From positions 62,001 to 126,000 of the forward strand of contig NZ_VCBA01000001.1 of assembly GCF_007995245.1 (NCBI RefSeq): a DNA stretch of 64,000 nucleotides, in the 5' to 3' direction. Below, one piece after another: positions 18,168 through 28,378 of this stretch. Numbering within the stretch: the first letter of the stretch is position 1; every line of letters begins with the position of its first letter. Origin of the DNA: Tateyamaria sp. syn59. Lineage in GTDB: Bacteria; Pseudomonadota; Alphaproteobacteria; Rhodobacterales; Rhodobacteraceae. A model generated the notes under the pieces. It had not been told where the DNA came from. It ran no database searches and was given only the letters and a program-made list of their open reading frames with translations. The translations under genes and the position numbers were made by a program.

Positions 18168-20336
18168 CTAGTCCTCAGTATGTGTGAGTTTGGGCACATC
18201 CGCGGCGCCAGCAGACCCGCGCCCCGACAGCGACGGGTTCTCCATGAAAAAGCGGTGGCAGTTGAAGGCGAATTTACCTTCTGCCACATTCGGACGGGAA
18301 AACGTGCCCTCGGGCGCCATCACCCAGCTTTGCGCCACGTCGGCCAGGTTGGCCGCCATCACCTGGCTGACGATCTGCGCCTTGACGGTGTTGTTTTCAA
18401 TTTCGACCAGGGTTTCGACCCGCCGGTTCAGGTTGCGTCCCATCCAGTCAGCCGAGGAGATGAAAACACGCGCCTTTTTCGATGGCAGCCCCTGACCGTT
18501 GCCGAAGCAGACGATGCGGCTGTGTTCCAGGAACCGCCCGACGATGGATTTAACCCGGATGTTGTCGGACAGGCCCTTGATGCCCGGCCTCAGCCCACAG
18601 ATGCCGCGGATCACCAGGCTGATCTTTACCCCAGCCTGGCTGGCCACGTAGAGCGCGTCAATCACCTCGCTGTCGATCAGCGAATTCATCTTGGCCCAAA
18701 TCTCTGCCGGTTTTCCAGCGCGCGCGTGTTCAGCCTCTGCCGCTATCATGTCGAGCAGCCGAGGCTTCAGCGTCGTCGGAGAGATGGCAAGGTTGTCGAG
18801 CCCTTCGGGCGGGGCGTAGCCGGACAGGTAGTTGAAGACCTTGGTGGCATCGCGCCCCAGCTTCGGATCGCAGGTGAATAGCGACAGGTCGGTGTAAATG
18901 CGCGCTGTGATCGGGTGGTAGTTGCCGGTACCGTAGTGCGTGTAGGTGACCAGCTCCTTTCCCTCGCGCCGCACAACCGTGCTGATCTTTGCATGCGTCT
19001 TGAGGTCGAGAAAACCGTAGACAACATGCGCGCCTGCGCGCTCCAGCCGTCGGGACTGCCGAATGTTGGCAGCCTCGTCAAAGCGGGCTTTCAACTCGAC
19101 AAGCGCGGTGACCGACTTGCCGTCCTCGGCGGCCTCGCACAGCGCCTCGACGATGGGGGAGTTTTTGGAGGTGCGGTACAGCGTCTGCTTGATCGCAACC
19201 ACGTTCGGATCGCGCGCCGCCTGCTGGAGGAAACGGACGACCATGTCGAATGTCTCGTATGGGTGGTGTAGAAGCATGTCCTTCTGGCGGATGGCAGCCA
19301 GCATATCGCCATCAAAGTCGGTGACCCGTTCGGGCACACGCGGGGTGAAGGACGGCCAGAGAAGGTCGGGCCGGTCATCCAGCACCAACTCGCCCAGATC
19401 GGCCATGCCCAGCATGCCGTCCATTTCAATCACCTCGGCCTCGCTCACGGCCAGCTCTTCCATGATGACGGATTTCAGGGCCTTCGGTGCGCCCGCCGAG
19501 TGGGTCAGGCGCACGACCTCGCCGCGGCGGCGACGTTTCAGGGCGACCTCGAATTCGCGCACGAGGTCTTCGGCCTCTTCCTCAACCTCGAGATCGCTGT
19601 CGCGCAGCACGCGAAAGCCGAAATGGGCCTTCAGCTTATAGCCGGGAAACAGGCTGGGGATGTGCAGGATCAGAAGCTCTTCGAGTGGCAGGAAGCGGTG
19701 TCCGGGGCCGGGCAGGGCGACGAAACGGTCAATCTGCGCCGGGATCGGCAAGAGCGCTTGCAAGGGCCGTTTGTCCTTGGACCGTTCCAGTTGCAGCGCG
19801 AGCGCGTAGCCGGTGTTCGGGATAAACGGGAATGGATGCGCAGGGTCGATAGCCAGTGGCGACAAGACGGCAAAGACACGATTCAGGAACACTTCGGCCA
19901 GATGTGCGGTGTCTTCGTCAGTCAGGTCCTTGGCGGTCAGGACAGAGATCCCTTCTGCCTCCATCGCAGCCTTGAGGTCTGACAGCACCTCGGTCTGCCG
20001 CTGGATCAGGCGGCGGGCGTTTTCGTCAATTAGCACCAACTGTTCGGCGGGCGTCAGCCCGTCGGCCGCCGGCGTTGTGTTGCCCGCGATGGCCAGTTCG
20101 CGCAGGCCCGCGACGCGCACAGTATAAAACTCGTCGAGGTTCCCCGCGCTGATCGACACAAAACGCAGTCGTTCCAGCAAGGGCACGCGCGGGTTCTCGG
20201 CTTCTTCCAAGACCCTCCAGTTGAAACCCAGCCAGCTGAGTTCGCGGTTGAAGAACCGGCCCGAGCTGCTGGTGTCGAGGTCAGGAAGCGGTGTGGGCGC
20301 GGGAAAGTCCGAGCCAAGAAAGTCAGCATTTGTCAT
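18168..20336 (-). CDS. ppk1: Polyphosphate kinase 1
   Basis: 722 aa. Makes polyphosphate from ATP, reversibly. The N domain has FFNRELSWLGFNWRVLEE; the catalytic core has the phosphorylated-His segment LKTHAKISTVVRREG and the second conserved region THYGTGNYHPITARIYTD. The start is ATG at 20336 (MTNADFLGSD); an upstream in-frame extension runs into the hda gene and is non-homologous. It lies 52 nt after hda and ahead of ppx. Confidence 0.95.
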   Translation of the reverse strand: MTNADFLGSDFPAPTPLPDLDTSSSGRFFNRELSWLGFNWRVLEEAENPRVPLLERLRFVSISAGNLDEFYTVRVAGLRELAIAGNTTPAADGLTPAEQLVLIDENARRLIQRQTEVLSDLKAAMEAEGISVLTAKDLTDEDTAHLAEVFLNRVFAVLSPLAIDPAHPFPFIPNTGYALALQLERSKDKRPLQALLPIPAQIDRFVALPGPGHRFLPLEELLILHIPSLFPGYKLKAHFGFRVLRDSDLEVEEEAEDLVREFEVALKRRRRGEVVRLTHSAGAPKALKSVIMEELAVSEAEVIEMDGMLGMADLGELVLDDRPDLLWPSFTPRVPERVTDFDGDMLAAIRQKDMLLHHPYETFDMVVRFLQQAARDPNVVAIKQTLYRTSKNSPIVEALCEAAEDGKSVTALVELKARFDEAANIRQSRRLERAGAHVVYGFLDLKTHAKISTVVRREGKELVTYTHYGTGNYHPITARIYTDLSLFTCDPKLGRDATKVFNYLSGYAPPEGLDNLAISPTTLKPRLLDMIAAEAEHARAGKPAEIWAKMNSLIDSEVIDALYVASQAGVKISLVIRGICGLRPGIKGLSDNIRVKSIVGRFLEHSRIVCFGNGQGLPSKKARVFISSADWMGRNLNRRVETLVEIENNTVKAQIVSQVMAANLADVAQSWVMAPEGTFSRPNVAEGKFAFNCHRFFMENPSLSGRGSAGAADVPKLTHTED

Positions 20337-20388
20337 GCGCGGCTTATGTCTGTGGGGTGTAAACGTTGAGTGACAACTATCCGCCGGA

Positions 20389-21060
20389 TCACCGGGGATT
20401 GTCCAGACATGCGGCGGCAAGTGACCGTGTGATAGGCTTTTTCTGCGCAAGACTGCGCGCATCAATGGCAGCCACCACTGTCCGCGCTGTGGCAAAGCTG
20501 CGTTCCATATGGGTGACAAGGTAGGGGATCACATCCGGGCGCGGTGTGAGCTGCCTGTCCGCAAACAGCTTGGCCAGAACGGCGGCCAGCAAGGTGTCAT
20601 CGGGGGCATCGAGGGCCGCGTGCCCCGCCGCATCCACGCGGCTTTGAAGATCGGGCAGGCTGAGACGCCAGAGGTTCGGTGCATGTTCACCGGTCATCAG
20701 CAACGGATGGCCCGCGGTCTGCAACGCATTGTGGATGTGAAACAGCGCCGTTTGGCAGGCATTGTTCTGTGCAATCCGGTCCACGTCCTCGACCGCGAGG
20801 GGGGCGTCGAACAACGTGTCGGGTGACGTCTCTTCCAGTGTCTCCGCGCCTACGATCCGGGCACCACTGTCTGCAGCCCAGACATGGGCCAGATGGGTCT
20901 TGCCCGCGCCCGATGGCCCGGTCAGCGCCAGCTTGCCGTTGGGCCACGACCGCCAGGCATCTACCATTGACAGGGCAACGGCATTCGAGGGGGCAACAAG
21001 GAAGTCGTCCCGCCCCAGTGCCACGCGCACCGGAAGGTCAAAGCCAAGCTGCTGGGCCAT
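20389..21060 (-). CDS. hda: DnaA-like regulatory ATPase HdaA/Hda
   Basis: 223 aa, a DnaA AAA+ domain without DnaA's N- or C-terminal DNA-binding parts. The extreme N-terminus QQLGFDLP (3-10) fits the beta-clamp-binding motif of Hda proteins. Walker A is GPSGAGKT (48-55); Walker B is LAVEDVDR. With the clamp it promotes DnaA-ATP hydrolysis (RIDA) and limits re-initiation. It is 2 nt downstream of the AI-2E permease stop and leads into ppk1, a gene order common in alphaproteobacteria. Confidence 0.9.
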   Translation of the reverse strand: MAQQLGFDLPVRVALGRDDFLVAPSNAVALSMVDAWRSWPNGKLALTGPSGAGKTHLAHVWAADSGARIVGAETLEETSPDTLFDAPLAVEDVDRIAQNNACQTALFHIHNALQTAGHPLLMTGEHAPNLWRLSLPDLQSRVDAAGHAALDAPDDTLLAAVLAKLFADRQLTPRPDVIPYLVTHMERSFATARTVVAAIDARSLAQKKPITRSLAAACLDNPR

Positions 21061-21062
21061 GA

Positions 21063-22175
21063 TCAGTCCTCGGCCCCGGTCTCAGAGTGGCTTTGGTGTT
21101 CGGGCGCTGCTGCTTCGGTCTGATCCGAAATCCCGGTGTACAAGCGGCTGCTTTGGTATTGTTCGATGACGAAACGCACGATCACCCCAAGGGCAGCGGC
21201 CATCGGTACGGCCACCAACATACCGACAAATCCGAACAGCGCGCCAAAGACCGACAGGGCCAGGATCAGCCAGACGGGATGCAGCCCAACGCTGTTACCG
21301 ACGAGTTTAGGGGTCAGAAAGTTGCCTTCAGCAATCTGACCAACCTGAAAAACGACGGCGACGGCCACGATCCACCACCACTCACCCCAGAACTGGAACA
21401 GCGCCAGCCCGATGGCCAGCAAGCCGCCGACGATCGCGCCCACGTAAGGAATGAAGGTCAAAAGACCTGCCACAAACCCGACGACAAGGCCGAATTGCAG
21501 CCCGATCAGCATGAGCGCGATAGCGTAGTACGTGCCCAGGATCAGGCACACGGTGCCCATGCCACGGATGAAGCCCGCGAGGGTCTTGTCCACGTCCTTG
21601 GCAAGGCGCCTGATCACAGGGGCGTGGTCGCGGGGCAGCAGGTCATCGACCCGCGCAGTCATACGGTCCCAGTCGAGCAGCAGATAGACCGCGACAACCG
21701 GCACGATCACGAACAGCACGATAATGTTGATGAGGCTCGCCGCCGACGTGAGCGCCGTTTCAAGCAACTGCCCGCCACGTTCAGAGATTGTCTGGCCCAG
21801 CGAATTGATCGTCTGCCGCACGGTCGAGCCTTCGTCCAGTAGGCTAGGAAACCGTTCGGTCAGGAAGGCGCTCAGGTCGCGCGCAAACTGGGGCGTGGCG
21901 CCAAAGAGCTGGACCGCCTGTTCGACGAGGGTTGGAATGACCAACAACGCCACGATGACGAACACGATGATGGCGCTGATGGTGATGATGCCCGTGGCCA
22001 GTCCACGGCTGCACCCGTGCGCCTCCAGCCAATCTGCGACGGGATCCAGGAAATAGGCGATGGCCGCCCCCAGGAAGAAAGGCAAGAGCTGGTCGCCCAA
22101 GGCGTAGAGCAGCAGAAAAAAGACCGCTGCCGCGATCCCCCAATACTTGAACTGTTTGCGGACGGGCAGGGCCAT
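21063..22175 (-). CDS. AI-2E-family transporter (PerM/YdiK type)
   Basis: 370 aa integral membrane protein. Two N-terminal hydrophobic segments (WGIAAAVFFLLLYALGDQ, then FLGAAIAYFLDPVADWL) and about six further ones, with the typical GLLTFIPYVGAIVGGLLA and TPKLVGNSVGLHPVW signatures of the family. The cytoplasmic C-terminus is short and acidic. ATG at 22175 begins MALPVRKQFKYWG; an extension to 22247 is unlikely. The family includes the AI-2 exporter TqsA and Na+/H+ antiporters, so the substrate is open. Probably cotranscribed with hda. Confidence 0.88.
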   Translation of the reverse strand: MALPVRKQFKYWGIAAAVFFLLLYALGDQLLPFFLGAAIAYFLDPVADWLEAHGCSRGLATGIITISAIIVFVIVALLVIPTLVEQAVQLFGATPQFARDLSAFLTERFPSLLDEGSTVRQTINSLGQTISERGGQLLETALTSAASLINIIVLFVIVPVVAVYLLLDWDRMTARVDDLLPRDHAPVIRRLAKDVDKTLAGFIRGMGTVCLILGTYYAIALMLIGLQFGLVVGFVAGLLTFIPYVGAIVGGLLAIGLALFQFWGEWWWIVAVAVVFQVGQIAEGNFLTPKLVGNSVGLHPVWLILALSVFGALFGFVGMLVAVPMAAALGVIVRFVIEQYQSSRLYTGISDQTEAAAPEHQSHSETGAED

Positions 22176-22443
22176 GAACGTTCCGTTGCTAGTGTTGCGC
22201 CTAGAGATGCGGGGTTTTGGCCGCAGCTTCAAGGGTCTTGGTGTCACGCCCTAACCCCGATGAGCGCTTACGCGCACGACATTTTTTAGGGGCATCGCCA
22301 TTGTCTCTCGGACCAATGGCGTTCCAATAGCGATCCCCGTCGCTGACGCGACTCACCGGGATTTTTCTAAAACAGAGAAGGGGACGTTGCGGGCGTTTGG
22401 GCTTTGTCCTAATCAGGGCGAAATGTTGTGAGGGAGCGCATAG

Positions 22444-23781
22444 ATGCGTTTGAGCCGTTATTTTCTGCCCGTGCTGAAGGAAAACCCGAGCGAGGCGCAG
22501 ATCGTCAGCCACCGTTTGATGCTGCGCGCAGGCATGATCAAGCAAGCGAGTGCGGGGATTTATTCCTGGCTGCCGCTGGGCTTCAAGGTGCTGCGCAAGC
22601 TGGAAAACATCGTGCATGAGGAGCAGGTGCGCGCGGGCCATATCCCGATGCTGATGCCGACGCTGCAATCGGCGGATCTCTGGCGCGAAAGCGGGCGCTA
22701 TGACGACTACGGCCAGGAGATGCTGCGCATCAAGGACCGGCATGACCGCGACATGCTGTTCGGTCCTACGAACGAAGAGCTGATCACCGACATCTTCCGC
22801 GCCCATGTGGGCAGCTACAAGGACCTGCCGCTGACGCTCTATCATATCCAGTGGAAGTTCCGGGACGAGATCCGTCCGCGCTTTGGCGTGATGCGCGGCC
22901 GCGAGTTCTTTATGAAGGACGGCTATAACTTTGACCTGACGAAAGAGGATGCACTGCACGCCTACAACCGTCACCTTGTCAGCTACCTGCGCACCTATGA
23001 GCGGATGGGCTTGCAGGCCATTCCGATGCGCGCGGATGGAGGACCAATCGGCGGCGATTACACCCACGAATTCCTCGTGCTGGCCGAAACGGGCGAGAGC
23101 GAGGTGTTCTATGACAGTGCTGTCACGGACCTGACCTTTGGCGATCGCGACATCGACTATGACAGTGTCGATCAGTGCCGGGCGGTACTGGAAGAGTTCA
23201 CCTCGAAATACGCTCGCACGGACGAAACCCACGACGAGGCGCTGTTCAACGACATCCCGGAAGAACGCCGCCGCGTGGCGCGTGGCATCGAGGTCGGGCA
23301 GATCTTCTATTTCGGGACCAAGTATTCCGAAGCGATGAACGCCGTCGTCCAGGGCCCGGATGGCAAGCAGGTTCCGGTCCACATGGGCAGCCACGGCATC
23401 GGTGTCAGCCGCCTGATGGGTGCTATCATCGAGGCGAGCCATGACGACAAGGGCATCATCTGGCCCGAGGGCGTTACACCCTATCATTGTGGGATTGTGA
23501 ACCTGAAACAGGGCGACGAAGAAGCGGACGCCGCCTGCGATGCGCTCTATTCCAGTCTGACGACGCTGGGGCTTGAGCCGCTCTACGACGACCGGAACGA
23601 AAGGGCAGGGGGTAAGTTCGCCACAATGGACCTGATTGGCCTGCCCTGGCGCATCACGGTCGGGCCGCGTGGGTTGAAGAACGGCGTGGTCGAACTGACC
23701 TCACGCCGCACCGGCGAAAGCGAGGAACTGCCGCCCGAGGCAGCGGTGCAAAAAGTGGCGGAGATCTACGCGGAGTTGTGA
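22444..23781 (+). CDS. proS: Prolyl-tRNA synthetase (short alphaproteobacterial type)
   Basis: 445 aa. Class II motif 2 is [18 protein letters not shown] and motif 3 is [27 protein letters not shown] is also typical. At this length it lacks the INS editing domain found in E. coli ProS, as is normal in alphaproteobacteria, where a free-standing editing protein does that job. GAGGGAG sits upstream of the ATG at 22444. The 268-nt gap before it holds no gene I recognise. Confidence 0.96.
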   Translation: MRLSRYFLPVLKENPSEAQIVSHRLMLRAGMIKQASAGIYSWLPLGFKVLRKLENIVHEEQVRAGHIPMLMPTLQSADLWRESGRYDDYGQEMLRIKDRHDRDMLFGPTNEELITDIFRAHVGSYKDLPLTLYHIQWKFRDEIRPRFGVMRGREFFMKDGYNFDLTKEDALHAYNRHLVSYLRTYERMGLQAIPMRADGGPIGGDYTHEFLVLAETGESEVFYDSAVTDLTFGDRDIDYDSVDQCRAVLEEFTSKYARTDETHDEALFNDIPEERRRVARGIEVGQIFYFGTKYSEAMNAVVQGPDGKQVPVHMGSHGIGVSRLMGAIIEASHDDKGIIWPEGVTPYHCGIVNLKQGDEEADAACDALYSSLTTLGLEPLYDDRNERAGGKFATMDLIGLPWRITVGPRGLKNGVVELTSRRTGESEELPPEAAVQKVAEIYAEL

Positions 23782-23788
23782 TAACCTG

Positions 23789-24796
23789 ATGGCAATGCAG
23801 GCGTTTTTCAGATCGGCTCTATGCGCGGTGATCTTGTCCGCGCCGACGATACCACACGCGGGCGAAGACCCGTCCGCGGTGCATCAGGCTTTGGAAAGCG
23901 CCTTCGTCGACTGGCTGGGCGCCAACGAAACCAGCGGCCTGATCGGCGCGATTGTCCTCGATACGAACGGCGAGTGGCAGGCCTATCGCCGCATCGCACG
24001 CGCAGATTCAACAGCAACGGTGGCAGAGTTGGCGAGCGTGTCCAAATCCATCACCGCCGTCTGCATGATGGACCTTGTGGACGACGGCCTTGCCGACTGG
24101 TCCAACCCGCTGCACAACTTCGTTGAGCCTGCGCCGGATGTCACCTTGGGCGAACTGGTCACGCACACGTCCGGGATAGGGCCGGATGTCACCCAGATCG
24201 CGATGCTGGGTTGGTTGGGCCAGACGGCCGGTGACAGCGGCCATTTCAGCCGCCAAGTGCTGGACCTGGTGAACGCGCGGGGGGAGCCAACCGGCCAGCG
24301 CGGCCAATACGCCTACAACAACGAAAACTACGCGATCCTCGGGTTGGTGATCGAAACCATCACCGGCCAGCCGTTCTTTGAGGTCTGTGCCGAGCGGCTG
24401 AACCTGCCATCCAGCATTCAGCCCGGCCCCGAAAGCGGTGTGTTCCAGCCCTGGGGTGGCCTTGTATCGGACGTAGATGGCTACTTGCAGTTCATGCAGA
24501 CGCATTTCGGGGCAGGCAGCCGCATCGCCTCCGATCCCTTTGCTCTGCCGCACGTGGTTCTGGGCGGCGGTGCGTACTACGGCATGGGTATGGTGTTTCG
24601 CCCGTTCCGCGACAGCTACAACTTTTGGCACTTCGGTGCTCTGTGCTTTCCCAAGCGGCTGCGCACCGGCAGCTTTGCTGTGATGTGGGAAGGCAAGGTG
24701 AGCGCGCTCGCCATGTATGACGCGTGCGTTGACGACAAGGCTATGGGTAATCTGGACGCGGTGCTCAGCGCTGCTGTCTATGGAGATTGGCCGTGA
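23789..24796 (+). CDS. Exported serine hydrolase, beta-lactamase class C-like
   Basis: 335 aa with a signal peptide ending near IPHAGEDP. The catalytic SxxK is SVSK (83-86) within LASVSKSITAVCMM, and the YxN motif is YNN (176-178). The third KTG-like motif is not clear. This fits the family of class C beta-lactamases, esterases and D-Ala peptidases; no antibiotic-resistance role should be assumed. Starts at 23789 or 23795 are both possible. It follows proS by 7 nt and overlaps the next gene by 4 nt. Confidence 0.8.
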   Translation: MAMQAFFRSALCAVILSAPTIPHAGEDPSAVHQALESAFVDWLGANETSGLIGAIVLDTNGEWQAYRRIARADSTATVAELASVSKSITAVCMMDLVDDGLADWSNPLHNFVEPAPDVTLGELVTHTSGIGPDVTQIAMLGWLGQTAGDSGHFSRQVLDLVNARGEPTGQRGQYAYNNENYAILGLVIETITGQPFFEVCAERLNLPSSIQPGPESGVFQPWGGLVSDVDGYLQFMQTHFGAGSRIASDPFALPHVVLGGGAYYGMGMVFRPFRDSYNFWHFGALCFPKRLRTGSFAVMWEGKVSALAMYDACVDDKAMGNLDAVLSAAVYGDWP

Positions 24797-25299
24797 TCTT
24801 TCGCGCCATCGTGCTGGCGGGCGGTCTTTTGGGCGGTGCCATGGCGTCGCAATTCCCCGAGTTCTCCCAGCAGTACCAGCAAAGGCTCGGCGGCGCAGTC
24901 GATGCGCTGGGCGAGGTGGTCGCCGATTTCGACGCATCGGCGCAGGCGGCGGGCCTGACCCGTGACGCGGCCCTGGCCCAGATGCAGGGCACCGACTTTC
25001 TGGACCGCAGGCGCACCGACATGACGCGCACCTTCGACCGGTACACGCGATTGCGCACCGACCTTGAAACGCTTGCAACCGCCGGTCCCTTCATGCGCGT
25101 CTATCACGCGGCCCACTCGACGGACACAGAAGTGGCAAGCGCCGCACTCAGCGCCTTCAAACCCGCGATACCGCTGACGCTGGCGGGGGCAATCTTTGCC
25201 GGGGCGGGTTTTCTCACAGGTGCTGCGGCCTTGTCGCTGTTGCTTAAACTCCTGCTCTGGCCCCTGACAGGGTGGCGACAGACCGCGCGCGGGACTTGA
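24793..25299 (+). CDS. DUF2937-family membrane protein
   Basis: 168 aa. An N-terminal hydrophobic segment (FRAIVLAGGLLGGAMASQ) is followed by a long helical periplasmic part (EFSQQYQQRLGGAVDALGEV) and two closely spaced C-terminal hydrophobic segments (LTLAGAIFAGAGFLTGAA and ALSLLLKLLLWPL). That layout is characteristic of DUF2937. GTG at 24793 overlaps the hydrolase stop as GTGA. Function unknown. Confidence 0.8.
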   Translation: MIFRAIVLAGGLLGGAMASQFPEFSQQYQQRLGGAVDALGEVVADFDASAQAAGLTRDAALAQMQGTDFLDRRRTDMTRTFDRYTRLRTDLETLATAGPFMRVYHAAHSTDTEVASAALSAFKPAIPLTLAGAIFAGAGFLTGAAALSLLLKLLLWPLTGWRQTARGT

Positions 25300-25350
25300 C
25301 CTTGACCCCTGACCCGGCCACATCTCACCAAGCCCGAGCAGGAGCCGTAA

Positions 25351-26637
25351 ATGGCCAAACAGACAGCCCCTTTTGCCCCGTTTGAGTGGATGATCGCATG
25401 GCGCTACCTACGTGCCCGCCGGGCGGAGGGCGGGGTTAGCACTATGACCTGGATCAGCCTGATCGGCATTACGCTGGCCGTCTTTGCCCTGATCGCCACG
25501 CTGGCCGTGCGCTCGGGCTTTCGGGCGGAATTCGTCGACACGATCCTGGGCGCAAACGCCCACGTCACAGTCTACAATATCGGCGAAGTGACCGAGACGG
25601 GGAGCATCAACCGCACCATCTCCGACTACGATGCGCTCGCTGCATCACTGGCCGAGGTACCGGGTGTCGTCCGCACCGCGCCCCTCGTGCGCGGTCAGGT
25701 CATGGCCAATCTGCGCAGCCGCAACGCAGGCGTGCAGGTGTTCGGGATGAGCGCCGAAAACCTCGCCGGACTGCCCCGCATCGCGGACCCGGAAACGTCA
25801 CAGGGCGACATCGCGCGCTTTGAACAGGGCGTCGCCATTGGCTCGGGCGTCGCGCAGGAACTGGGCGCGCAGGTGGGCGACCGGATAAAGCTCATCTCGC
25901 CCAACGGTGTACGCACCGCCCTTGGCACCAGCCCGCGCATCAATGCCTATGAGGTGACATACATCTTCTCTGCAGGCCGCTATGACATAGACCGCGTGCG
26001 CGTTTATCTGCCGCTGGCCGAGGCACAGAGCTTTTTCAACCGCGAGGGCGTCGTGGACGAGATCGAGGTGATGGTGGACGAGCCTGAATCCATCGACCAA
26101 TACCTGCCGGGCCTTCTGCAAAACGCGGGCGAACGCGGGCAGGTCTGGACATGGAAAGACGCCTCAGGCGGCTTTCTCCGCGCGCTCGAGGTCGAGGACA
26201 ATATCATGTTCATCATCCTGTCGATCCTTGTGCTGGTCGCGGCGATGAACATCGTCTCGGGCCTGATCATGCTGGTCAAGAACAAGGGGCGCGACATCGG
26301 CATCCTGCGCACCATGGGCCTGACCGAAGGGTCGGTCCTGCGCGTCTTCTTCATCTGTGGATCGTTCACCGGGATTATTGGAACGGCCATGGGCGTGATC
26401 CTCGGCTGCCTTTTTGCGATCTACATCGACCCGCTCTTTGCACTAGTGAACCAGATCATGGGCGGCGGCGTGTGGGACCCGTCAATTCGCGGTATCTACG
26501 CCCTGCCAGCCGAGTTGCACCTGCGCGACGTTCTCAGTGCCGTCGCCCTGTCGCTCGGCCTGTCCTTCGTCGTCACGATCTTTCCCGCGCGCCGCGCCGC
26601 CCGCATGAACCCGGTGGAGGCGCTGCGCTATGAGTGA
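25351..26637 (+). CDS. lolC: Lipoprotein-releasing ABC permease (LolC/LolE family)
   Basis: 428 aa. Short cytoplasmic N-terminus with [17 protein letters not shown] (the LolC/E opening), one membrane helix, a large periplasmic MacB-like domain (about 50-270) and three C-terminal helices forming the FtsX-type core ([20 protein letters not shown]). It extracts mature lipoproteins from the inner membrane and passes them to LolA. AGGAG lies 8 nt before the ATG. Only one permease is encoded next to lolD, so the exporter may use it as a homodimer. Confidence 0.92.
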   Translation: MAKQTAPFAPFEWMIAWRYLRARRAEGGVSTMTWISLIGITLAVFALIATLAVRSGFRAEFVDTILGANAHVTVYNIGEVTETGSINRTISDYDALAASLAEVPGVVRTAPLVRGQVMANLRSRNAGVQVFGMSAENLAGLPRIADPETSQGDIARFEQGVAIGSGVAQELGAQVGDRIKLISPNGVRTALGTSPRINAYEVTYIFSAGRYDIDRVRVYLPLAEAQSFFNREGVVDEIEVMVDEPESIDQYLPGLLQNAGERGQVWTWKDASGGFLRALEVEDNIMFIILSILVLVAAMNIVSGLIMLVKNKGRDIGILRTMGLTEGSVLRVFFICGSFTGIIGTAMGVILGCLFAIYIDPLFALVNQIMGGGVWDPSIRGIYALPAELHLRDVLSAVALSLGLSFVVTIFPARRAARMNPVEALRYE

Positions 26638-27328
26638 CGCGGTCCTGTCCCTTTCTGGGATCACCAAATCCTACAACAAAGGGTTGCCTGGGCAGGTGGA
26701 CGTGCTGCGCGGCGTTGACCTTCAGGTCCAGCGCGGAGAAGTCGTGGCCCTCGTCGCCCCCTCCGGCGCGGGCAAGTCCACGCTCCTGCACATCGCCGGT
26801 CTGCTCGACACGCCCGACGCAGGCACGGTCACGCTGCACGGCCAGAACCTCACCGGCCAATCCGACCGGCGCCGCACGCTTGCGCGCCGGGCCGAGGTCG
26901 GGTTCATCTACCAATTCCACCACTTGCTGCCTGAGTTTACGGCCCTGGAAAACATCGCGCTGCCGCAACTGGCCGCGGGCACGTCGCGCACCGACGCAGA
27001 CGCGCGCGCGCTGGACCTGCTGGAAAAGGTCGGCGTCGGCCACCGCGCAACACACCGGCCAGCCGAACTGTCCGGGGGCGAACAACAGCGTGTCGCCTTT
27101 TGCCGCGCCCTTGCCAACGGCCCGGCGTTGCTCCTCGCGGATGAGCCCACAGGCAACCTCGACCCGGCCACATCTGACCAGGTCTTTGACGCGCTGATGG
27201 GCCTTGTCCGGGACACCGGGCTGTCGGCTCTTATCGCCACGCACAACCTCGATCTTGCCCAACGCATGGACCGCACCGTCCGGTTGGATGCGGGTTTTCT
27301 GGCGTCCGAAACATCAGCGCCCGCTTGA
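26630..27328 (+). CDS. lolD: Lipoprotein-releasing ABC ATPase LolD
   Basis: 232 aa ABC ATPase. Walker A is APSGAGKST, the Q-loop region is [17 protein letters not shown] (the LolD/MacB subgroup), the signature is [16 protein letters not shown] and Walker B is [12 protein letters not shown]. It powers the adjacent LolC/E permease. It overlaps the permease gene by 8 nt, so translation is probably coupled. The several lipoproteins predicted in this window would be clients of the system. Confidence 0.95.
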   Translation: MSDAVLSLSGITKSYNKGLPGQVDVLRGVDLQVQRGEVVALVAPSGAGKSTLLHIAGLLDTPDAGTVTLHGQNLTGQSDRRRTLARRAEVGFIYQFHHLLPEFTALENIALPQLAAGTSRTDADARALDLLEKVGVGHRATHRPAELSGGEQQRVAFCRALANGPALLLADEPTGNLDPATSDQVFDALMGLVRDTGLSALIATHNLDLAQRMDRTVRLDAGFLASETSAPA

Positions 27329-27391
27329 CGCCTGCGATTGGGTTTGGTCTGTCTTGACCTCGCAGTATTGGCTGCGGGGGACAGAACGACG

Positions 27392-28378
27392 ATGACGGCA
27401 ATCACACAGGCCGAGATTGAACGCACCGTGCAGGCGGCCCTGATGGCGCACGGGGCCGGCGCTTTCCCTGCGGCCGAGGTTGCCCGTGCCGTCGCACAGG
27501 CCGAGGCGCTCGGGAACCGGATCTGCGGTCTCTACTACCTCGAAAGCTACTGCCAGCAGCTTCAGACAGGCCGGGTGAAGGGCGACGTCATCCCCGTCGT
27601 GTCCGCACCCCGCCCGGCGACGGTCTATGTGGATGCGCTCATGGGCTTTGCGCAGCCCGCCTTTGCCTACGGGCTTGCTCCCGCCCTTGACGCCGCACGG
27701 CAATACGGTATCGCCAGCCTCGCCGTCGGTCACGCACATACCTGTACGGCGCTTGGCTACTTCACCGAACAGATCGCGCGGGCGGGCATCATCGGCTTGG
27801 GCATGACCAACGCTTCGCCCATCGTGGCACCCCCAGGCGGCAAGACCCGGATGATCGGCACCAACCCGATTGCGTTTTCTGTCCCCGACGGCGACGGCGG
27901 GCTGGCGATGCAGTTCGACCAATCCACCACGACCGTGGCACTGGGCAAGATCACCATGGCCAAGGCCGCCGGGCAATCGATCCCCGAAGGCTGGGCCGTC
28001 GATACTGACGGCAACCCGACGACAGACCCCGAAGCCGCTCTTGCCGGATCGTTGGTCTCCACCGGCGGGCCCAAGGGCTGGGGTTTTGGCCTCATGGCCG
28101 AACTGCTGACGGCGGGCCTGACGGGCGGTGTCCTTAGCCGCGATGTCAAACCACTCAAGGCGCCCGAGGGGCCGCCGCATGACTTGGGCCAATACTACAT
28201 CCTCATCGACCCCAGCGCGTCTGGCGCCTTCATGGACCGGTTGGAGCAGTTCAAAACCTACCTGGCCGAAGACACCGTAGGCCGGATGCCGGGCCAGATG
28301 CGCGATCCCACTGACCCGGTGGACGTCGATCCCGCTGCCTGGGCGCAAGCGCAAGCGCTTGCAGGTATCGACACCTAA
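27392..28378 (+). CDS. Ldh-family NAD(P)-dependent oxidoreductase
   Basis: 328 aa of the malate/L-sulfolactate/piperideine-carboxylate reductase family, unrelated to classical Rossmann LDH. Family landmarks are VGHAHTCTALGYFTEQIARA (catalytic His region), NASPIVAPPGGKTRMIGTNP (the most conserved stretch) and GPKGWGFGLMAELLTAGL. The start is ATG at 27392 (MTAITQAEIERT). The exact substrate, 2-oxoacid or cyclic imine, cannot be told. Its stop overlaps the convergent DMT gene by 4 nt. Confidence 0.88.
   Translation: MTAITQAEIERTVQAALMAHGAGAFPAAEVARAVAQAEALGNRICGLYYLESYCQQLQTGRVKGDVIPVVSAPRPATVYVDALMGFAQPAFAYGLAPALDAARQYGIASLAVGHAHTCTALGYFTEQIARAGIIGLGMTNASPIVAPPGGKTRMIGTNPIAFSVPDGDGGLAMQFDQSTTTVALGKITMAKAAGQSIPEGWAVDTDGNPTTDPEAALAGSLVSTGGPKGWGFGLMAELLTAGLTGGVLSRDVKPLKAPEGPPHDLGQYYILIDPSASGAFMDRLEQFKTYLAEDTVGRMPGQMRDPTDPVDVDPAAWAQAQALAGIDT

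Noticed and set aside
22201-23487. 428-codon open frame antisense to proS
   Set aside because: It covers proS, whose motifs are unambiguous; the antisense product has shadow-type composition (Gln/His/Leu rich).
24008-25078. 356-codon open frame antisense to the serine hydrolase and DUF2937 genes
   Set aside because: Both sense genes are supported by motifs; the antisense product is Arg/His-rich without any recognisable domain.
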